Counted from the stretch's first letter, positions 1 to 10,246 are shown. The stretch is 37,920 bases of DNA from Rhodocyclaceae bacterium (GCA_020247545.1 JADCIX010000031.1:1-37920), one strand, 5' to 3'. Notes: generated by a model from the sequence alone, not told the origin. Translations and numbers: made by a program.

Positions 1-72
1 CTCTACTGGTCAGCCGAGTACGGCTATTTCGGCGTCGAACAAATGATGATAGTCGGAAGTAAGCATCGCTAG
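1..72 (+). CDS. C-terminal end of an unidentified protein (partial)
   Basis: Frame 1 is open from the first base to a TAG at 70-72 and encodes a 23-residue tail containing YWSAEYGYFGVEQ and ending in KHR. The composition (aromatics, acidic and basic residues mixed) looks like real protein. The stretch is too short to name a family, and an open frame this short can occur by chance. If it is real, the rest of the gene lies left of the window. Confidence 0.35.
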   Translation, partial: LYWSAEYGYFGVEQMMIVGSKHR

Positions 73-345
73 CCCGCATATTTCACCGTCGTCCCGATAC
101 TTTCCTGAAGCGGGACGCAATCAGCCATTGAAATGGAAATTTGGGGTCTTGGAGGCGGCATTCGGAGGCGGATTTCGTCTGCGGGCAGCTGGCGACCAAG
201 GTGCCCAAATTCAAGTCGCCTCGACGCTAAAGCTTCAGTACAATGTGGCATCGGCGTTGCTCCTCTTTTGTGTGTTGATTCGATACCTCCATCATAGAAG
301 AGATATGAGTCAACGCCGATTTTTTTTACAACTATGGTGAAATAT
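73..345. other. Intergenic stretch, nothing convincing
   Basis: Short open frames on both strands (for example 128-340 plus) have no ribosome-binding site and no recognisable domain. I see no RNA gene, strong terminator or repeat. Lying next to an IS30-like fragment, it may be old mobile-element debris, but nothing in the bases proves this. Confidence 0.3.
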
Positions 346-501
346 TCAGGCTAGCCGGTGCTTGCGGCCTCGCTTGACCTCATCGTGAATGGTCGAGCGA
401 TCACACATCAATTCCAGCGCAATCTCCTCCAGCGTAAAGCCGCCCAACAAAGCGCTCTGAATCGGGTATCTTTCGTCTAGGGTAAGGCGCAAACGTTTCA
501 T
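346..501 (-). CDS. Orphan IS30-like transposase helix-turn-helix ORF (51 aa)
   Basis: An ATG at 501 is preceded by AAAGGA about 8 bases upstream and opens a 51-codon frame ending in TGA at 346. The product has the pattern of the N-terminal DNA-binding helix-turn-helix of IS30-family transposases: an LTLDERYPIQ start, a middle FTLEEIALEL where IS30 proteins have a 'repeat-sensing' helix, and a recognition helix DRSTIHDEVKRGRKHR. In the family this is followed by about 270 residues with the DDE catalytic core, which is absent here. The piece is therefore either a transposase remnant or a small stand-alone DNA-binding protein. The in-frame stop and the good ribosome-binding site mean it could still be translated. 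No flanking inverted repeats were recognised. Confidence 0.5.
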   Translation of the reverse strand: MKRLRLTLDERYPIQSALLGGFTLEEIALELMCDRSTIHDEVKRGRKHRLA

Positions 502-641
502 GGCAGCATCCTTTCGTCGTAAGAAACAAAAGGGTACCGCCGTTCGATACCTTACCCCCTAAATAAACACCCTAGAAGGTCGTCGGTATTTGGTGTTGGA
601 TTCACGCACTTTTGGCTGAAAGCGCCCGTAGAATATAGCCC

Positions 642-2660
642 TTAGACCTGTAGTTCTTCACGGTCGGCAAAGAACTGTAGCGCCTCAGGATTGGCCAACG
701 CCTCACGATTTTTAATCGGCCGTCCATGCACGACGTTGCGCACTGCAAGCTCGACAATCTTGCCCGACTTAGTGCGCGGCACATCGGGGACGGCGAGAAT
801 TTTCGCCGGGACGTGGCGTGTGGTGGTATTCGTCCGAATGACTTCCTTGATGCGCTTCTCCAGTTCCGCCGTCAGTTGATGACCGTCGGCAAGACGCACA
901 AACAACACCACGCGAACGTCACCCGGCTTTTCTGGTGGCCAGTCTTGGCCGATGACAACGGACTCCATGACCTCTTCTAACTTTTCGACCTGCCGATAGA
1001 TTTCGGCGGTGCCGATACGCACGCCACCCGGATTGAGCACGGCGTCTGAACGTCCATAAATGATCATACCGCCGCGGGCGGTGATCTCGACGTAGTCGCC
1101 GTGTGTCCACACATTCGGGAAGTGTTCAAAGTAAGCACCACGATATCGGCTGCCGTCGGGGTCGTTCCAGAATCCAATCGGCATCGAAGGGAATGGTCTG
1201 GTACAGACCAACTCACCTTTGTCACCCCTAATGGGCCTGCCTTCGTCGTCCCACGCATCCACCGCCATGCCGAGCATACGTGTTTGGATCTCGCCGCTGT
1301 ATACCGGCAGCACCGGCACACCGCCGACAAAACAACCGAGGATGTCAGTACCGCCAGAAATGGAAGACAGACACACGTCGGCTTTGATATTCCGATAGAT
1401 ATATTCAAACCCCTCGGGAGAGAGCGGCGAGCCGGTCGACATTACCGACCGTAATTCATGGAGCTTGTGGGTCTTGGCCGGACGAACCTTAAGCTTTGCG
1501 ATTGACTCGTAGTACTTGGCACCCGCACCGAAATGGGTAACGTCGTCTGCCGCCGCGTAGTCAAACAGGATGTTGCCGCGTCCCAGGAATGGAGAGCCAT
1601 CAAACAACACCAGTGTGGCGTTCGCCGCCAAACCAGATACCAACCAGTTCCACATCATCCAGCCACAAGTCGTAAAAAAGAACACCTTGTCGCCGGGTTT
1701 GACGTCACACTGAAGAACGTGTTCTTCCAGATGTTTTAGTAACGTGCCGCCGACGCCGTGTACGATGCACTTTGGCGCACCAGTGGTACCACTCGAATAC
1801 ATGATGTACAGCGGATCATTAAAGCCAACCCGAACATAGCTGATTGCCTTCGGCCTAAACGGTAGAAGAAAATTCTCCATCACCACAGCATGAGGCACGC
1901 CGGCCACATCAAGTCCTTCGTTCGCCTCAGTCTGGATGTCGTGCAAATACGGCACGATGACCACCTTGCTCACCGTCGGCAGCTGCTCGACACATTCGGC
2001 GATACGCGAAAGTGTTGGCACCGGCTTACCGTTGTACAGGTATCCGTCACACGCAATCAGCAGTTTTGGTGCGACCTGGCCGAAGCGATCCACCACCCCT
2101 TGCAAGCCGAAGTCTGGCGAACACGATGTCCATACCGCGCCCAAGCTGGTGGCCGCCAGCATCGCGACCACGGTCTCAGGCATATTCGGCATAAATGCAG
2201 CAACCCGGTCGCCCTTGCAGATTCCCATGTCGCGCAGCGCCTGCTGCCAGCGCGAGACTTGTTCGTCCAACTCGCGGTAGGTCAAACGTTTGCGTAGTTT
2301 GTCCTCGCCCCAAAAAGTGATCGCATCAGCATCGGTGCGCGACTTAAAGGTGCGCTCGATCAGATTCTCGGCGAAGTTGATCTTGGCTTTCGGGAAGAAC
2401 ATCGCACCAGGCATCTTGTGCTCATTGACCAGAATGTCAGCATCTGCGGCAACACCGCGCTCGCCAATCACACCGCAGTAGTCCCAAATCGCCGACCAAA
2501 AATGTTGCGGGTTACGCACACTCCATGCGTAGAGCGCATCGTAATTGGCCAGATTTGTCCCATAAGCGCGGTTGATGGCCTGCCTAAATGCGGTCACATT
2601 CGCGCTTGCCACGCGTTCAGGTGTGGGTATCCAAAGCGGTAATTGTTTGTTTTCTGCCAT
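642..2660 (-). CDS. aacS: Acetoacetyl-CoA synthetase
   Basis: This 672-residue protein activates acetoacetate to acetoacetyl-CoA (ATP to AMP + PPi) in the cytoplasm. It belongs to the ANL adenylate-forming superfamily. The N-terminus carries the ACAS-type cap ([15 protein letters not shown]), the AMP-binding P-loop [10 protein letters not shown] lies near residue 287, the [13 protein letters not shown] hinge follows, and the catalytic lysine region VPRTKSGK is near the C-terminus. Length and the W-rich [12 protein letters not shown] segment fit acetoacetyl-CoA rather than acetyl-CoA synthetases. The ATG at 2660 has AGGA seven bases upstream. It is the last gene of the ppsA-elaA-bdhA-pcp-aacS operon, eight bases after pcp, and takes over the acetoacetate made by BdhA. 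Some annotations would call it acsA. Confidence 0.93.
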   Translation of the reverse strand: MAENKQLPLWIPTPERVASANVTAFRQAINRAYGTNLANYDALYAWSVRNPQHFWSAIWDYCGVIGERGVAADADILVNEHKMPGAMFFPKAKINFAENLIERTFKSRTDADAITFWGEDKLRKRLTYRELDEQVSRWQQALRDMGICKGDRVAAFMPNMPETVVAMLAATSLGAVWTSCSPDFGLQGVVDRFGQVAPKLLIACDGYLYNGKPVPTLSRIAECVEQLPTVSKVVIVPYLHDIQTEANEGLDVAGVPHAVVMENFLLPFRPKAISYVRVGFNDPLYIMYSSGTTGAPKCIVHGVGGTLLKHLEEHVLQCDVKPGDKVFFFTTCGWMMWNWLVSGLAANATLVLFDGSPFLGRGNILFDYAAADDVTHFGAGAKYYESIAKLKVRPAKTHKLHELRSVMSTGSPLSPEGFEYIYRNIKADVCLSSISGGTDILGCFVGGVPVLPVYSGEIQTRMLGMAVDAWDDEGRPIRGDKGELVCTRPFPSMPIGFWNDPDGSRYRGAYFEHFPNVWTHGDYVEITARGGMIIYGRSDAVLNPGGVRIGTAEIYRQVEKLEEVMESVVIGQDWPPEKPGDVRVVLFVRLADGHQLTAELEKRIKEVIRTNTTTRHVPAKILAVPDVPRTKSGKIVELAVRNVVHGRPIKNREALANPEALQFFADREELQV

Positions 2661-2668
2661 GAAAAATC

Positions 2669-3319
2669 CTAATCCAGTTTGCCGCCGACAAGCTTGTGGT
2701 CTTGCTTCGTCCGTAGTGAAGCGTTGATGGCCGCTTCAATCCCGGCCCGCATCGTTGAGAGCGCCATCGTTGGCGCACTACCATTGACCACTTGCGACGG
2801 CAAATACGGTACATGGATAAAGCCAGCACGAGCATTAAGTTTGTTAGTCGCGATATGGTGCAACACGCCGTACATGATGTGGTTACACACGAATGTACCG
2901 GCCGTGCTTGACACTTCCGCCGGTATGCCTTCCTTTTGCATGGCAGCAACCATGGTCTTGATTGGTAGTGTGGAAAAGTACGCAGCTGGCGCCGCTGCAA
3001 CAATTGCCTCATCGATTGGCTGATAGCCTGCGTTGTCCGCAATACGTGCATCGTTGATGTTGATTGCCACACGTTCGACGGAGATACTGCTTCGACCACC
3101 AGCCTGTCCCAGACACAGCACCAAACTCGGTTGGTGTTTACTGATTAGTTTGGCGACCGCCACAATCGCATCACCAAATGCAGTCGGTATACAGTGCGAA
3201 ACGAGGCGGTGCGAGCCGATTATTGAAGGCAGCGCCTTGGCGATTTCCCACGAAGGGTTGATCAGTTCACCACCAAACGGCTCGAAGCCCGTTACCAATA
3301 CCGTGGGGATCGTTTTCAT
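2669..3319 (-). CDS. pcp: Pyrrolidone-carboxylate peptidase (peptidase C15)
   Basis: A cytoplasmic cysteine peptidase that removes N-terminal pyroglutamate from peptides. The 216 residues match the family length. The start MKTIPTVLVTGFEPFGG is the family signature, and the catalytic triad is visible as Glu82 (SVERVAIN), Cys145 (GTFVCNHIMY) and His169 (GFIHVPYLP). It sits inside the PHB/ketone operon, 12 bases after bdhA and 8 before aacS, with which it has no obvious metabolic link. The tight spacing points to co-transcription. Confidence 0.93.
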   Translation of the reverse strand: MKTIPTVLVTGFEPFGGELINPSWEIAKALPSIIGSHRLVSHCIPTAFGDAIVAVAKLISKHQPSLVLCLGQAGGRSSISVERVAININDARIADNAGYQPIDEAIVAAAPAAYFSTLPIKTMVAAMQKEGIPAEVSSTAGTFVCNHIMYGVLHHIATNKLNARAGFIHVPYLPSQVVNGSAPTMALSTMRAGIEAAINASLRTKQDHKLVGGKLD

Positions 3320-3331
3320 CTGCGTCTTTGC

Positions 3332-4123
3332 CTAACGCGCAGTCCATCCACCATCAATGGACATCGACGTCCCAGTGATGCCTTGCGCAGCATCAGAGGC
3401 GAGGTACAGCGCAAGCGAAGCCACTTCATCAATCTCGGCAAACCGTTTGTTGGGTTGCGGCGCCAACAAGATGTCACGAATCACGTTCTCCCGAGGGATA
3501 CCGTGGACCTTGGCTTGATCGTCGATTTGCTTTTCAACGAGTGGTGTCAGCACATAACCCGGGCAAATGGCATTTACCGTAATCCCCTGTTCGGCCACTT
3601 CCAAGGCGCATGACTTGGTGAAACCCACCACGCCGTGTTTCGCCGCGACATACGCCGACTTGTAGGGCGAAGCCACTAGCCCATGCGCCGATGCAATGTT
3701 GATCACACGACCCCACTTCGCGGCTTTCATATGCGGCAAGACGGCGCGGGTAGCATGGAACACCGAAGACAAATTGATGGCGAGAATTGCATCCCACTTC
3801 TCGACAGGAAATTCATCCACCGGTGCAACGTGCTGAATCCCGGCATTGTTCACCAAGATGTCGCAACGCCCCAGTGCTGAAACCGTCCCGCCAACCATCG
3901 CAGAAATTTCTGCCGGCTTTGACATGTCCGCATGCGAGTAGCGTACCTTCACACCAAATTCGGTTTCCATTCCGGCACGAATTTTTTCAATCACCTCAGA
4001 ATCACCGAAGCCGTTCAACGTGATGTTGGCGCCTTCGCGCGCAAATGCGCGGGCAATCCCCAAGCCGATGCCGGAAGTTGATCCCGTAATGATGACGGAA
4101 CGACCTTCGTGTAAACGTGCCAT
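3332..4123 (-). CDS. bdhA: 3-hydroxybutyrate dehydrogenase (SDR family)
   Basis: Oxidises (R)-3-hydroxybutyrate to acetoacetate with NAD+, the first step in using PHB monomers or ketone bodies. The 263-residue protein is a classical short-chain dehydrogenase: cofactor motif TGSTSGIG at 14-21, NNAG in the fourth strand, catalytic Ser in NIASAHG, and Tyr158/Lys162 in SAYVAAK. The sequence around LTPLVEKQIDDQA and the C-terminus GTSMSIDGGWTAR are typical of bacterial BdhA. Its product acetoacetate is the substrate of AacS two genes downstream, which supports the substrate call. It starts 16 bases after elaA. Confidence 0.92.
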   Translation of the reverse strand: MARLHEGRSVIITGSTSGIGLGIARAFAREGANITLNGFGDSEVIEKIRAGMETEFGVKVRYSHADMSKPAEISAMVGGTVSALGRCDILVNNAGIQHVAPVDEFPVEKWDAILAINLSSVFHATRAVLPHMKAAKWGRVINIASAHGLVASPYKSAYVAAKHGVVGFTKSCALEVAEQGITVNAICPGYVLTPLVEKQIDDQAKVHGIPRENVIRDILLAPQPNKRFAEIDEVASLALYLASDAAQGITGTSMSIDGGWTAR

Positions 4124-4139
4124 TTAGTGTTTCCTTACG

Positions 4140-4619
4140 TTAGCCAACTGCCATGCCGGCACGCTGCATTTCCAGATGGGGAATACCATCTTCGATATAT
4201 TCCGCCGAGTCGGTTACAAAGCCGAACCCCTGATAGAACTTTTCGAGGCGTGCTTGTGCGCCGATCCGGTTGGGCATCCCCGGATAAAGTGCGTCGTGGC
4301 GGCGGCATGCCTCGACCATCAGCTGTTTGCCGTAACCACCAAGTCGATAGTCTTTGGTTGTAATGACGCGACCAATCGAAGGCACGGCAAACTTAACGCC
4401 CGCGTCAACCAGGCGGCAGTACGCCGCGAGCTCACGCTTGCCCCCTGCCTCGTGCCAGCCGAGCAAGTGCCACGACACAAAATCCGCTCCGTCCAAATCC
4501 TGAAACGGACAATCTTGTTCAATTACAAAAACATCAATGCGCGCTGCAGACAGTGCATACCAATCACGGCGAGGTAGATCCTCAAAGCGAAGAAACTGCC
4601 ATTGCAAAAGCTCGGCCAT
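4140..4619 (-). CDS. elaA: ElaA-like GNAT N-acetyltransferase
   Basis: A 159-residue protein of the ElaA branch of GCN5-related acetyltransferases. The family signature is seen in RIDVFVIEQDCPFQDLDGAD and the acetyl-CoA loop in GRVITTKDYRLGGYGKQLM, where the usual RGxGxG is RLGGYG. The C-terminal FYQGFGF is typical. The acceptor substrate of ElaA proteins is not established, so no reaction is claimed. It lies six bases after ppsA and 16 before bdhA, inside one operon. Confidence 0.85.
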   Translation of the reverse strand: MAELLQWQFLRFEDLPRRDWYALSAARIDVFVIEQDCPFQDLDGADFVSWHLLGWHEAGGKRELAAYCRLVDAGVKFAVPSIGRVITTKDYRLGGYGKQLMVEACRRHDALYPGMPNRIGAQARLEKFYQGFGFVTDSAEYIEDGIPHLEMQRAGMAVG

Positions 4620-4625
4620 TGGAAG

Positions 4626-7013
4626 CTACTTCACCTTCGCCAGATGCAGCCATGTTTCCACAACGGTATCCGGATTCAGTGACATCGACTCGATGCCTTC
4701 CTTCATCAACCATTCCGCAAGGTCGGGGTAATCTGATGGCCCCTGCCCGCAAATACCGACGTATTTGTTGGCCTTGCGGCAAGCCGAAATGGCCAGGTGC
4801 AGCATTCGCTTAACGGCCGGGTCACGTTCATCAAAGGCTTCCATCACGAGGCCCGAATCGCGATCGAGTGCTAGTGTCAGTTGTGTCATGTCGTTGGAGC
4901 CAATCGAGAATCCGTCGAAGCGCTCAAGGAATTCGTCGGCCAGAATCGCATTCGATGGGATCTCACACATCATCACAATCTTAAGCCCGTTTTTGCCACG
5001 CTCAAGACCGAAATCCTTCATGATCGCCAACACGGCGTCGGCCTCACCCAGGGTGCGAACAAACGGTACCATCAACTCAACGTTGATGAGACCCATCGTG
5101 TCGCGCACAAACTTCATCGCCTCACATTCGAGTTTGAAACACTCGCGGAACGAGTGCGCAATGTAGCGCGACGCACCACGGAAACCGAGCATCGGGTTTT
5201 CTTCGGTGGGTTCATAACGCGGCCCACCAATAAGGTTGCGGTATTCGTTTGATTTGAAGTCGGACAATCGGACGATGACTTTCTTCGGCCAGAAGGCGGC
5301 GGCAATGGTGGACACACCCTCGGCCAGCTTTTTGGCGTAGAACTCTTTTGGCGACGCGTAACCACGCGAGGCGTTTGCCACCTGTGTACCCAGCTCATCA
5401 GGCAGCTTCGCGTAGTCCAAGCAGGCCTTCGGGTGAATGCCAATAGTGTTGGAAATAATGAACTCAAGGCGTGCAAGCCCTACTCCTTCATTCGGCAGCT
5501 GGGCAAAGTCAAACGCGAGTTGTGGGTTGCCGACATTCATCGCGATCTTGACCGGGATCGCCGGCATGTTGTCGAGTGCAACGGTCACAACTTCAAAAGG
5601 CACCTTGCCTTGGTAAACAAAACCGGTATCACCCTCGCAACAACTTGCGGTGAGGTCTTCACCATCCTTTACCACCTCGGTGGCGTCTTCACAGCCCACG
5701 ATGGCTGGAACACCCAACTCGCGGGCGATGATCGCGGCATGGCAGGTGCGACCACCACGATTGGTGATGATGGCGGAAGCCTTTTTCATCACCGGCTCCC
5801 AGTTGGGGTCGGTCATGTCGGTAACGATGACATCGCCCGCCTGAAACTTATGGATTTCATCGACGCTGGAAATCACCCGCGCCGGACCCGAGCCAACCTT
5901 TCCACCAATCGCGCGACCTTCGGCTAATTTTTTCCCGGTACCGTTCAACTTGTAACGCGTGAGCGATCCGGTCTTGAGTTCCTGAGACTTAACCGTCTCG
6001 GGACGCGCTTGCAGAATGAACAACCGGCTATCGCCGCCCTCCGCACTTTTTTCTTTTGCCCACTCGATATCCATCGGGCGGCCGTAATGTTTTTCGATGG
6101 CCACCGCATACTTGGAGAGTTCTTCCACATCTGCGTCAGTTAAAGAAAACTGATTGCGTTCAGCCACATCAACCGGTTTGGTTTCGACCGACCGGCCAGC
6201 CGACTGGGCCTGGGCAAACACCATCTTTTGCGCCTTCGTACCCAACGTGCGACGCAATACCGCCGGCGCTCCGTTTCGAAGACACAACTTGCTGACATAA
6301 AACTCATCCGGATTCACCGCGCCCTGCACCACCATTTCGCCCAAGCCATAACTCGACGTGATGAACACCACGTCCCGGAACCCGGACTCGGTATCGAGCG
6401 TAAACATGACTCCTGCAGCACCGGTGTCGGAGCGCACCATCCGCTGGATCCCCGCGCTGAGTGCGACGTCGGCATGGGCGAAGCCCTTGTGGACGCGATA
6501 AGAGATGGCGCGATCGTTATACAACGACGCAAAGACGTGTTTGATTGCATGAAGGACGTTTTCGATACCCTTGATGTTCAGGTAGGTTTCTTGCTGCCCA
6601 GCGAAAGAGGCGTCTGGCAGGTCCTCTGCCGTTGCGGATGAGCGCACGGCGAATGAGGCCTCGGGGTCATTCTTGGTCAGCTCGCTGTAGGCTGCCCGAA
6701 TCTGAGAGTCAAGCTCTGGATGCAAGGGCGCGTTAACCAGCCATTCCCGCACCATCGCGCCCGTCTTGGTGAGCTGGTCAAGGTTGTCCGTGTCCAGATT
6801 CACCAGTGCAGCGTTGATCTTTTCGGTCAAGCCGTTATGGGTGAGAAACTGTCGGAACGCGTCGGCTGTCGTGGCAAATCCCCCTGGCACACGAACACCG
6901 GCCGCCGAGAGCTGGCTGATCAATTCGCCGAGCGAGGAATTTTTTCCCCCTACGGACGCAACATCGGCCATCCGGCATTGTGAGAGTGGCAGGACCAGCG
7001 ACGCTGACGACAT
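4626..7013 (-). CDS. ppsA: Phosphoenolpyruvate synthase (pyruvate, water dikinase)
   Basis: Converts pyruvate + ATP + water to PEP + AMP + phosphate, the entry to gluconeogenesis. The 795 residues show the three expected parts: an N-terminal ATP-grasp domain ([17 protein letters not shown]), the swivelling phosphohistidine domain with [10 protein letters not shown] (His near 422), and a C-terminal PEP/pyruvate TIM barrel ending with [11 protein letters not shown] (catalytic Cys near 754). The frame stays open up to 7124, but the ATG at 7013 gives the family N-terminus ([11 protein letters not shown]), so the extra 37 residues are leader. A perfect TATAAT lies upstream on the minus strand. It heads the five-gene operon and is divergent from ppsR, whose product controls it. 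Confidence 0.95.
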   Translation of the reverse strand: MSSASLVLPLSQCRMADVASVGGKNSSLGELISQLSAAGVRVPGGFATTADAFRQFLTHNGLTEKINAALVNLDTDNLDQLTKTGAMVREWLVNAPLHPELDSQIRAAYSELTKNDPEASFAVRSSATAEDLPDASFAGQQETYLNIKGIENVLHAIKHVFASLYNDRAISYRVHKGFAHADVALSAGIQRMVRSDTGAAGVMFTLDTESGFRDVVFITSSYGLGEMVVQGAVNPDEFYVSKLCLRNGAPAVLRRTLGTKAQKMVFAQAQSAGRSVETKPVDVAERNQFSLTDADVEELSKYAVAIEKHYGRPMDIEWAKEKSAEGGDSRLFILQARPETVKSQELKTGSLTRYKLNGTGKKLAEGRAIGGKVGSGPARVISSVDEIHKFQAGDVIVTDMTDPNWEPVMKKASAIITNRGGRTCHAAIIARELGVPAIVGCEDATEVVKDGEDLTASCCEGDTGFVYQGKVPFEVVTVALDNMPAIPVKIAMNVGNPQLAFDFAQLPNEGVGLARLEFIISNTIGIHPKACLDYAKLPDELGTQVANASRGYASPKEFYAKKLAEGVSTIAAAFWPKKVIVRLSDFKSNEYRNLIGGPRYEPTEENPMLGFRGASRYIAHSFRECFKLECEAMKFVRDTMGLINVELMVPFVRTLGEADAVLAIMKDFGLERGKNGLKIVMMCEIPSNAILADEFLERFDGFSIGSNDMTQLTLALDRDSGLVMEAFDERDPAVKRMLHLAISACRKANKYVGICGQGPSDYPDLAEWLMKEGIESMSLNPDTVVETWLHLAKVK

Positions 7014-7055
7014 GGCGGACTCTTTCTGGAAATGTTGCGGTGCAAAAGACGTAAA

Positions 7056-7097
7056 ATTATAGCGGACACAGGTATCCGGTACGCGATACACGTGTCC
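7056..7097 (-). promoter_or_regulatory. ppsA -10 element next to a palindromic operator-like site
   Basis: On the minus strand TATAAT (7061-7056) precedes ppsA by about 43 bases; no good -35 is seen at the usual spacing. Directly upstream is a nested dyad: GGACAC (7064-7069) pairs with GTGTCC (7092-7097), and inside it GTATC (7072-7076) pairs with GATAC (7085-7089). A weak -10 without a -35, plus a palindrome just upstream, fits an activator site for the divergent ppsA/ppsR pair. The regulator is unknown. Confidence 0.45.
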
Positions 7098-7126
7098 GAT
7101 TGATAAATCTTCACAGAGGGCCACCC

Positions 7127-7951
7127 GTGCCGCATAAGCGTAGCGTATTTTTTGTCTCCGACCGCACTGGTATTACGGTGGAAATGCTCGGCAACTCGTT
7201 ACTCACTCAATTTGAGGAGGTTGAGTTCAAGCGGGTCACCCTGCCATTTATCGATAATCTTGAAAAGGTCCACGAAGTCATCAACCAGATCGAGTCGATG
7301 CACCGCGAATCCGGTAAACGACCGCTGGTGTTCACCTCGCTGACAGAAGATACGTTACGCGTAGCACTTGGTCAGGCCAACGCCATGGTGCTGGATGTGT
7401 TCGATCGTTTCATCATTCCACTAGAAGAAGAGCTTGGGGTGAAGTCGTCCCACGCCATCGGTCGCAGCCACTCCGCAGGCAACTTCAAGGACTACAACCA
7501 GCGTATCGAAGCGGTGAACTACACCCTCGCCCACGACGACGGCATCACCAATCGAAATCTGGAAGACGCCGACATCATTCTGGTTGGCGTGTCGCGGTCA
7601 GGCAAAACGCCGACCTGCCTCTATCTCGCCCTGCAATTCGGCATCAAGGCGGCTAACTACCCATTGATCCCGGAAGATCTGGAAAAGCTCAAGCTCCCCC
7701 CCTCGCTACTGCCACTCAAAAGCAAAGTCTGGGGCCTATCCATCATGCCGGATCGCCTGGCACAAATTCGCCAAGAGCGTAAACCCGACAGCAAATACGC
7801 CTCCCTCGAAAACTGCCGCTGGGAAGTGGCGACCGCAGAACGCTTGATGGAAAGCGCCGGACTAACCTACCTAAATTCGACCGCCAAATCGATTGAGGAA
7901 CTGGCGACAACCATCCTGCACGAAGCGAGACTCGATCGGCGCGTGTACTGA
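7127..7951 (+). CDS. ppsR: PEP synthase regulatory protein (PSRP, DUF299 bifunctional kinase/phosphorylase)
   Basis: In this family the protein inactivates PEP synthase by ADP-dependent phosphorylation of a regulatory Thr and reactivates it by phosphate-dependent dephosphorylation. The N-terminal [15 protein letters not shown] and the P-loop [10 protein letters not shown] near residues 154-163 are the family hallmarks. I choose the GTG at 7127 because AGAGGG ends six bases upstream and the 274-residue product then matches family length. An upstream TTG at 7100 would add nine unrelated residues. It is divergent from its target ppsA across a 113-base gap. Confidence 0.93.
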   Translation: MPHKRSVFFVSDRTGITVEMLGNSLLTQFEEVEFKRVTLPFIDNLEKVHEVINQIESMHRESGKRPLVFTSLTEDTLRVALGQANAMVLDVFDRFIIPLEEELGVKSSHAIGRSHSAGNFKDYNQRIEAVNYTLAHDDGITNRNLEDADIILVGVSRSGKTPTCLYLALQFGIKAANYPLIPEDLEKLKLPPSLLPLKSKVWGLSIMPDRLAQIRQERKPDSKYASLENCRWEVATAERLMESAGLTYLNSTAKSIEELATTILHEARLDRRVY

Positions 7952-8236
7952 CTGATCCAACCTGACGACGCCGCAAGGAGGGCTATGTCTATGTTCAACA
8001 TGCGTGAATGCTGCAATGCAGCATAAACAAGTGTTGGCAAATCGTCGCAACAATACACAAAAGCTGGCAATTGGCACGGATTGCGGGATAATTTCACATC
8101 GCCAGTAGCTCTGTTCTTTCGCAGGTGCTTTGCGTCGTATATCTTTGTATGGGTTGAGGCACCGCGAGCTGCTAAGTTTTTGCTTTACGATTTTCTAATA
8201 ATAAGTTTGACCATTCCATTTATCGAGGAGCTGTTT

Positions 8237-10123
8237 ATGTCACGACGTTCATTTGTTAAACGCGGGTTTGTGAAACGCGTATTGCCCGCTGTTGTTGCAG
8301 CGGCAATGGCTGCTGGTGCAACTACCGCGAATGCGGTGCAATTCCAGGGTGTTTATGTCTTCGGCGACAGCTTGTCGGACTCTGGCTACTACCGTCCATT
8401 TTTGGTGAGCATCGGCGTGCCTGCCGGCACAGCCGCGACCCTCGGTCGTTTTACCACCAACCCTGGGCCTGTTTGGTCTGAGATCATCGCCCAGTACTAC
8501 GGCGGTAATCCAAACCCATCGAATGCTGGCGGCGGTATCTTCGCGCAAGGCGGCGCGCGCGTTGCAGCAGCTTCGGCCTCAACGCCCCCAGGCGGCGCGC
8601 AACGTCCTGTCACCACCCAGATTACCGAGCACTTGTCTGCGACTGGTGGCTCGGCAAACCCCAACGGCCTATATGCAATTTGGGCCGGTGGTAACGACCT
8701 TCTGCAAGCTGGTGCAGCAGGTGTTGCTTCAGCCAACGACGTTGCCGCGCAATCCGCCCGCCTACGTGCAGCGGGCGCACGCTACATCGCCGTGTTTGGC
8801 CTGCCAAACCTCGGCCTGACACCGGGCGCGCAGGCAGGTGGTGCCGCCGCTGTTGCCTTGCAAACTCAGGCTTCCGCTGGCTTCAACATCACCCTCTTCA
8901 ACGCGCTGGCCGCGACGAATCAACGCGTAATTCCGGTTGACGTTTTCTCGATGTTGAATGAAGTCGCAGCCAATGCTTCTGCATTTGGCTTCACCAATAT
9001 TTCCGGTACGGCGTGCGGTCCGTTCCCGCCGTTTGCCCCGGCGGGCAATAACTCGCAGTTCTGTACCGGCTCAACGCTTGTTGCCGGTGCAACACCCTCG
9101 AACTATTTGTTTGCCGACAGCATCCACCCGACCACTGGCGCACACGCCATCGTCGCTGACTTGTTTAAGTCACTGATCGACGGCCCCAACGCCTATTCCG
9201 TGATGGCGGAAGTCCCGTTGTCGTCACGCGCCGCACACGTACGCACACTGGATTCCGGCTTGATGCAAGGTGCCACAGCGGAAGTCGGCAAGGTCACCGC
9301 GTTCGCTGCGTACGACGGCGGCAAAACCGATATCTCCACCTCCAACCTGAACCCACAGACCAACACCAAGAACCGCGCTGCAACCGTCGGTTTGACGATG
9401 CGCGTCTCCGAAGGTGCAACGGTTGGTGTAGCTTTCGGCAAAAACAACAACGAAGCACGTATGGGTAGCGTTGGTCAGTTCGACATTGACGAGAACACGA
9501 TTTCGTTCTTCGGTAGCGCCAAATCAGGCGGCCTGTATGCCAACGCCAGCTTTTCTGTCGCCGACCTGAAGTACAACAACATCCAGCGTTCCGTCAAACT
9601 CGGTAACGTTACACGCACCAATCGCTCATCCGCGAACGGTACCAACACTTCCGGCAACATCATGGTTGGTTATGACTTCGGGCTAGGTGCGGCGACGGTC
9701 GGTCCGTTTGTCGGTTGGACCAGCCAGCAGGTTACCGTCGGCAACTTCCAAGAAAGCTCGGCCGCAACCGCACTGTCTACCGATTTAAACATCGATGGCC
9801 AGACGCGCACTTCCAGCGTCTTGAGCGGCGGTGTTCGCGCCAGCATCAAGATGGGTAGCTTCACGCCTTACCTTCGCGTTTCGATTGACCGTGATGAATC
9901 CAACAAAGAGCGTTTCGTGACCGCCTCGCCTGTGACGATTACACAAAACATCAAGTACGACATTCCAGCCTACCGGGCTGACAACAGCTGGATCACAAGC
10001 GTGATCGGTGTTCGTGGCAACATCACCCCGCAGATCGGCTTGGGGCTCGCCTACACGGCGGTCTCCGGCAAGTCTGGCGTGAAACAGGATGGTGTCACCG
10101 CCAACGTTAGCTTCGCGTTCTAG
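8237..10123 (+). CDS. estA: GDSL-esterase autotransporter (EstA-like)
   Basis: A 628-residue outer-membrane esterase. An N-terminal signal peptide (basic SRRSFVKRGFVKR, Ala-rich core, ending TANA) is followed by a GDSL/SGNH hydrolase passenger: block I FGDSLSDSG at about 41-49, block III AGGND near 150, and block V DSIHP near 294 with the catalytic Asp and His. From about residue 370 a glycine/aromatic-rich segment of alternating strands ending in ...TANVSFAF is the autotransporter beta-barrel. The final Phe is typical of outer-membrane barrels. The ATG at 8237 has GAGGAG six bases upstream; the frame upstream of it lacks a signal-peptide start. Natural substrates of EstA-type enzymes are lipids or esters; which one here is unknown. 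The 285 bases before it hold only a small GCTGCAATGCAGC palindrome. Confidence 0.9.
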   Translation: MSRRSFVKRGFVKRVLPAVVAAAMAAGATTANAVQFQGVYVFGDSLSDSGYYRPFLVSIGVPAGTAATLGRFTTNPGPVWSEIIAQYYGGNPNPSNAGGGIFAQGGARVAAASASTPPGGAQRPVTTQITEHLSATGGSANPNGLYAIWAGGNDLLQAGAAGVASANDVAAQSARLRAAGARYIAVFGLPNLGLTPGAQAGGAAAVALQTQASAGFNITLFNALAATNQRVIPVDVFSMLNEVAANASAFGFTNISGTACGPFPPFAPAGNNSQFCTGSTLVAGATPSNYLFADSIHPTTGAHAIVADLFKSLIDGPNAYSVMAEVPLSSRAAHVRTLDSGLMQGATAEVGKVTAFAAYDGGKTDISTSNLNPQTNTKNRAATVGLTMRVSEGATVGVAFGKNNNEARMGSVGQFDIDENTISFFGSAKSGGLYANASFSVADLKYNNIQRSVKLGNVTRTNRSSANGTNTSGNIMVGYDFGLGAATVGPFVGWTSQQVTVGNFQESSAATALSTDLNIDGQTRTSSVLSGGVRASIKMGSFTPYLRVSIDRDESNKERFVTASPVTITQNIKYDIPAYRADNSWITSVIGVRGNITPQIGLGLAYTAVSGKSGVKQDGVTANVSFAF

Positions 10124-10145
10124 ACGCTGGTCGTGGCGCCAAACG

Positions 10146-10178
10146 AGCCGCTGGCGAAATCGTCGGCGGCTTTTTTTT
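10146..10178 (+). terminator. Rho-independent terminator of estA
   Basis: Twenty-odd bases after the estA stop, AGCCGC (10146-10151) and GCGGCT (10166-10171) form a hairpin followed by a run of eight T (10171-10178). Confidence 0.7.
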
Positions 10179-10246
10179 CGCCCTCATTTCGTCAGCAGTG
10201 AAGCCTTTGCTTGCCTGTTGCAGCAGGCTTCATGCATCATCCGCCT

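Noticed and set aside
8070-8090. Possible sigma-54 promoter TTGGCACGGATTGC upstream of estA
   Set aside because: The GG and GC elements are two bases too close compared with the -24/-12 consensus.
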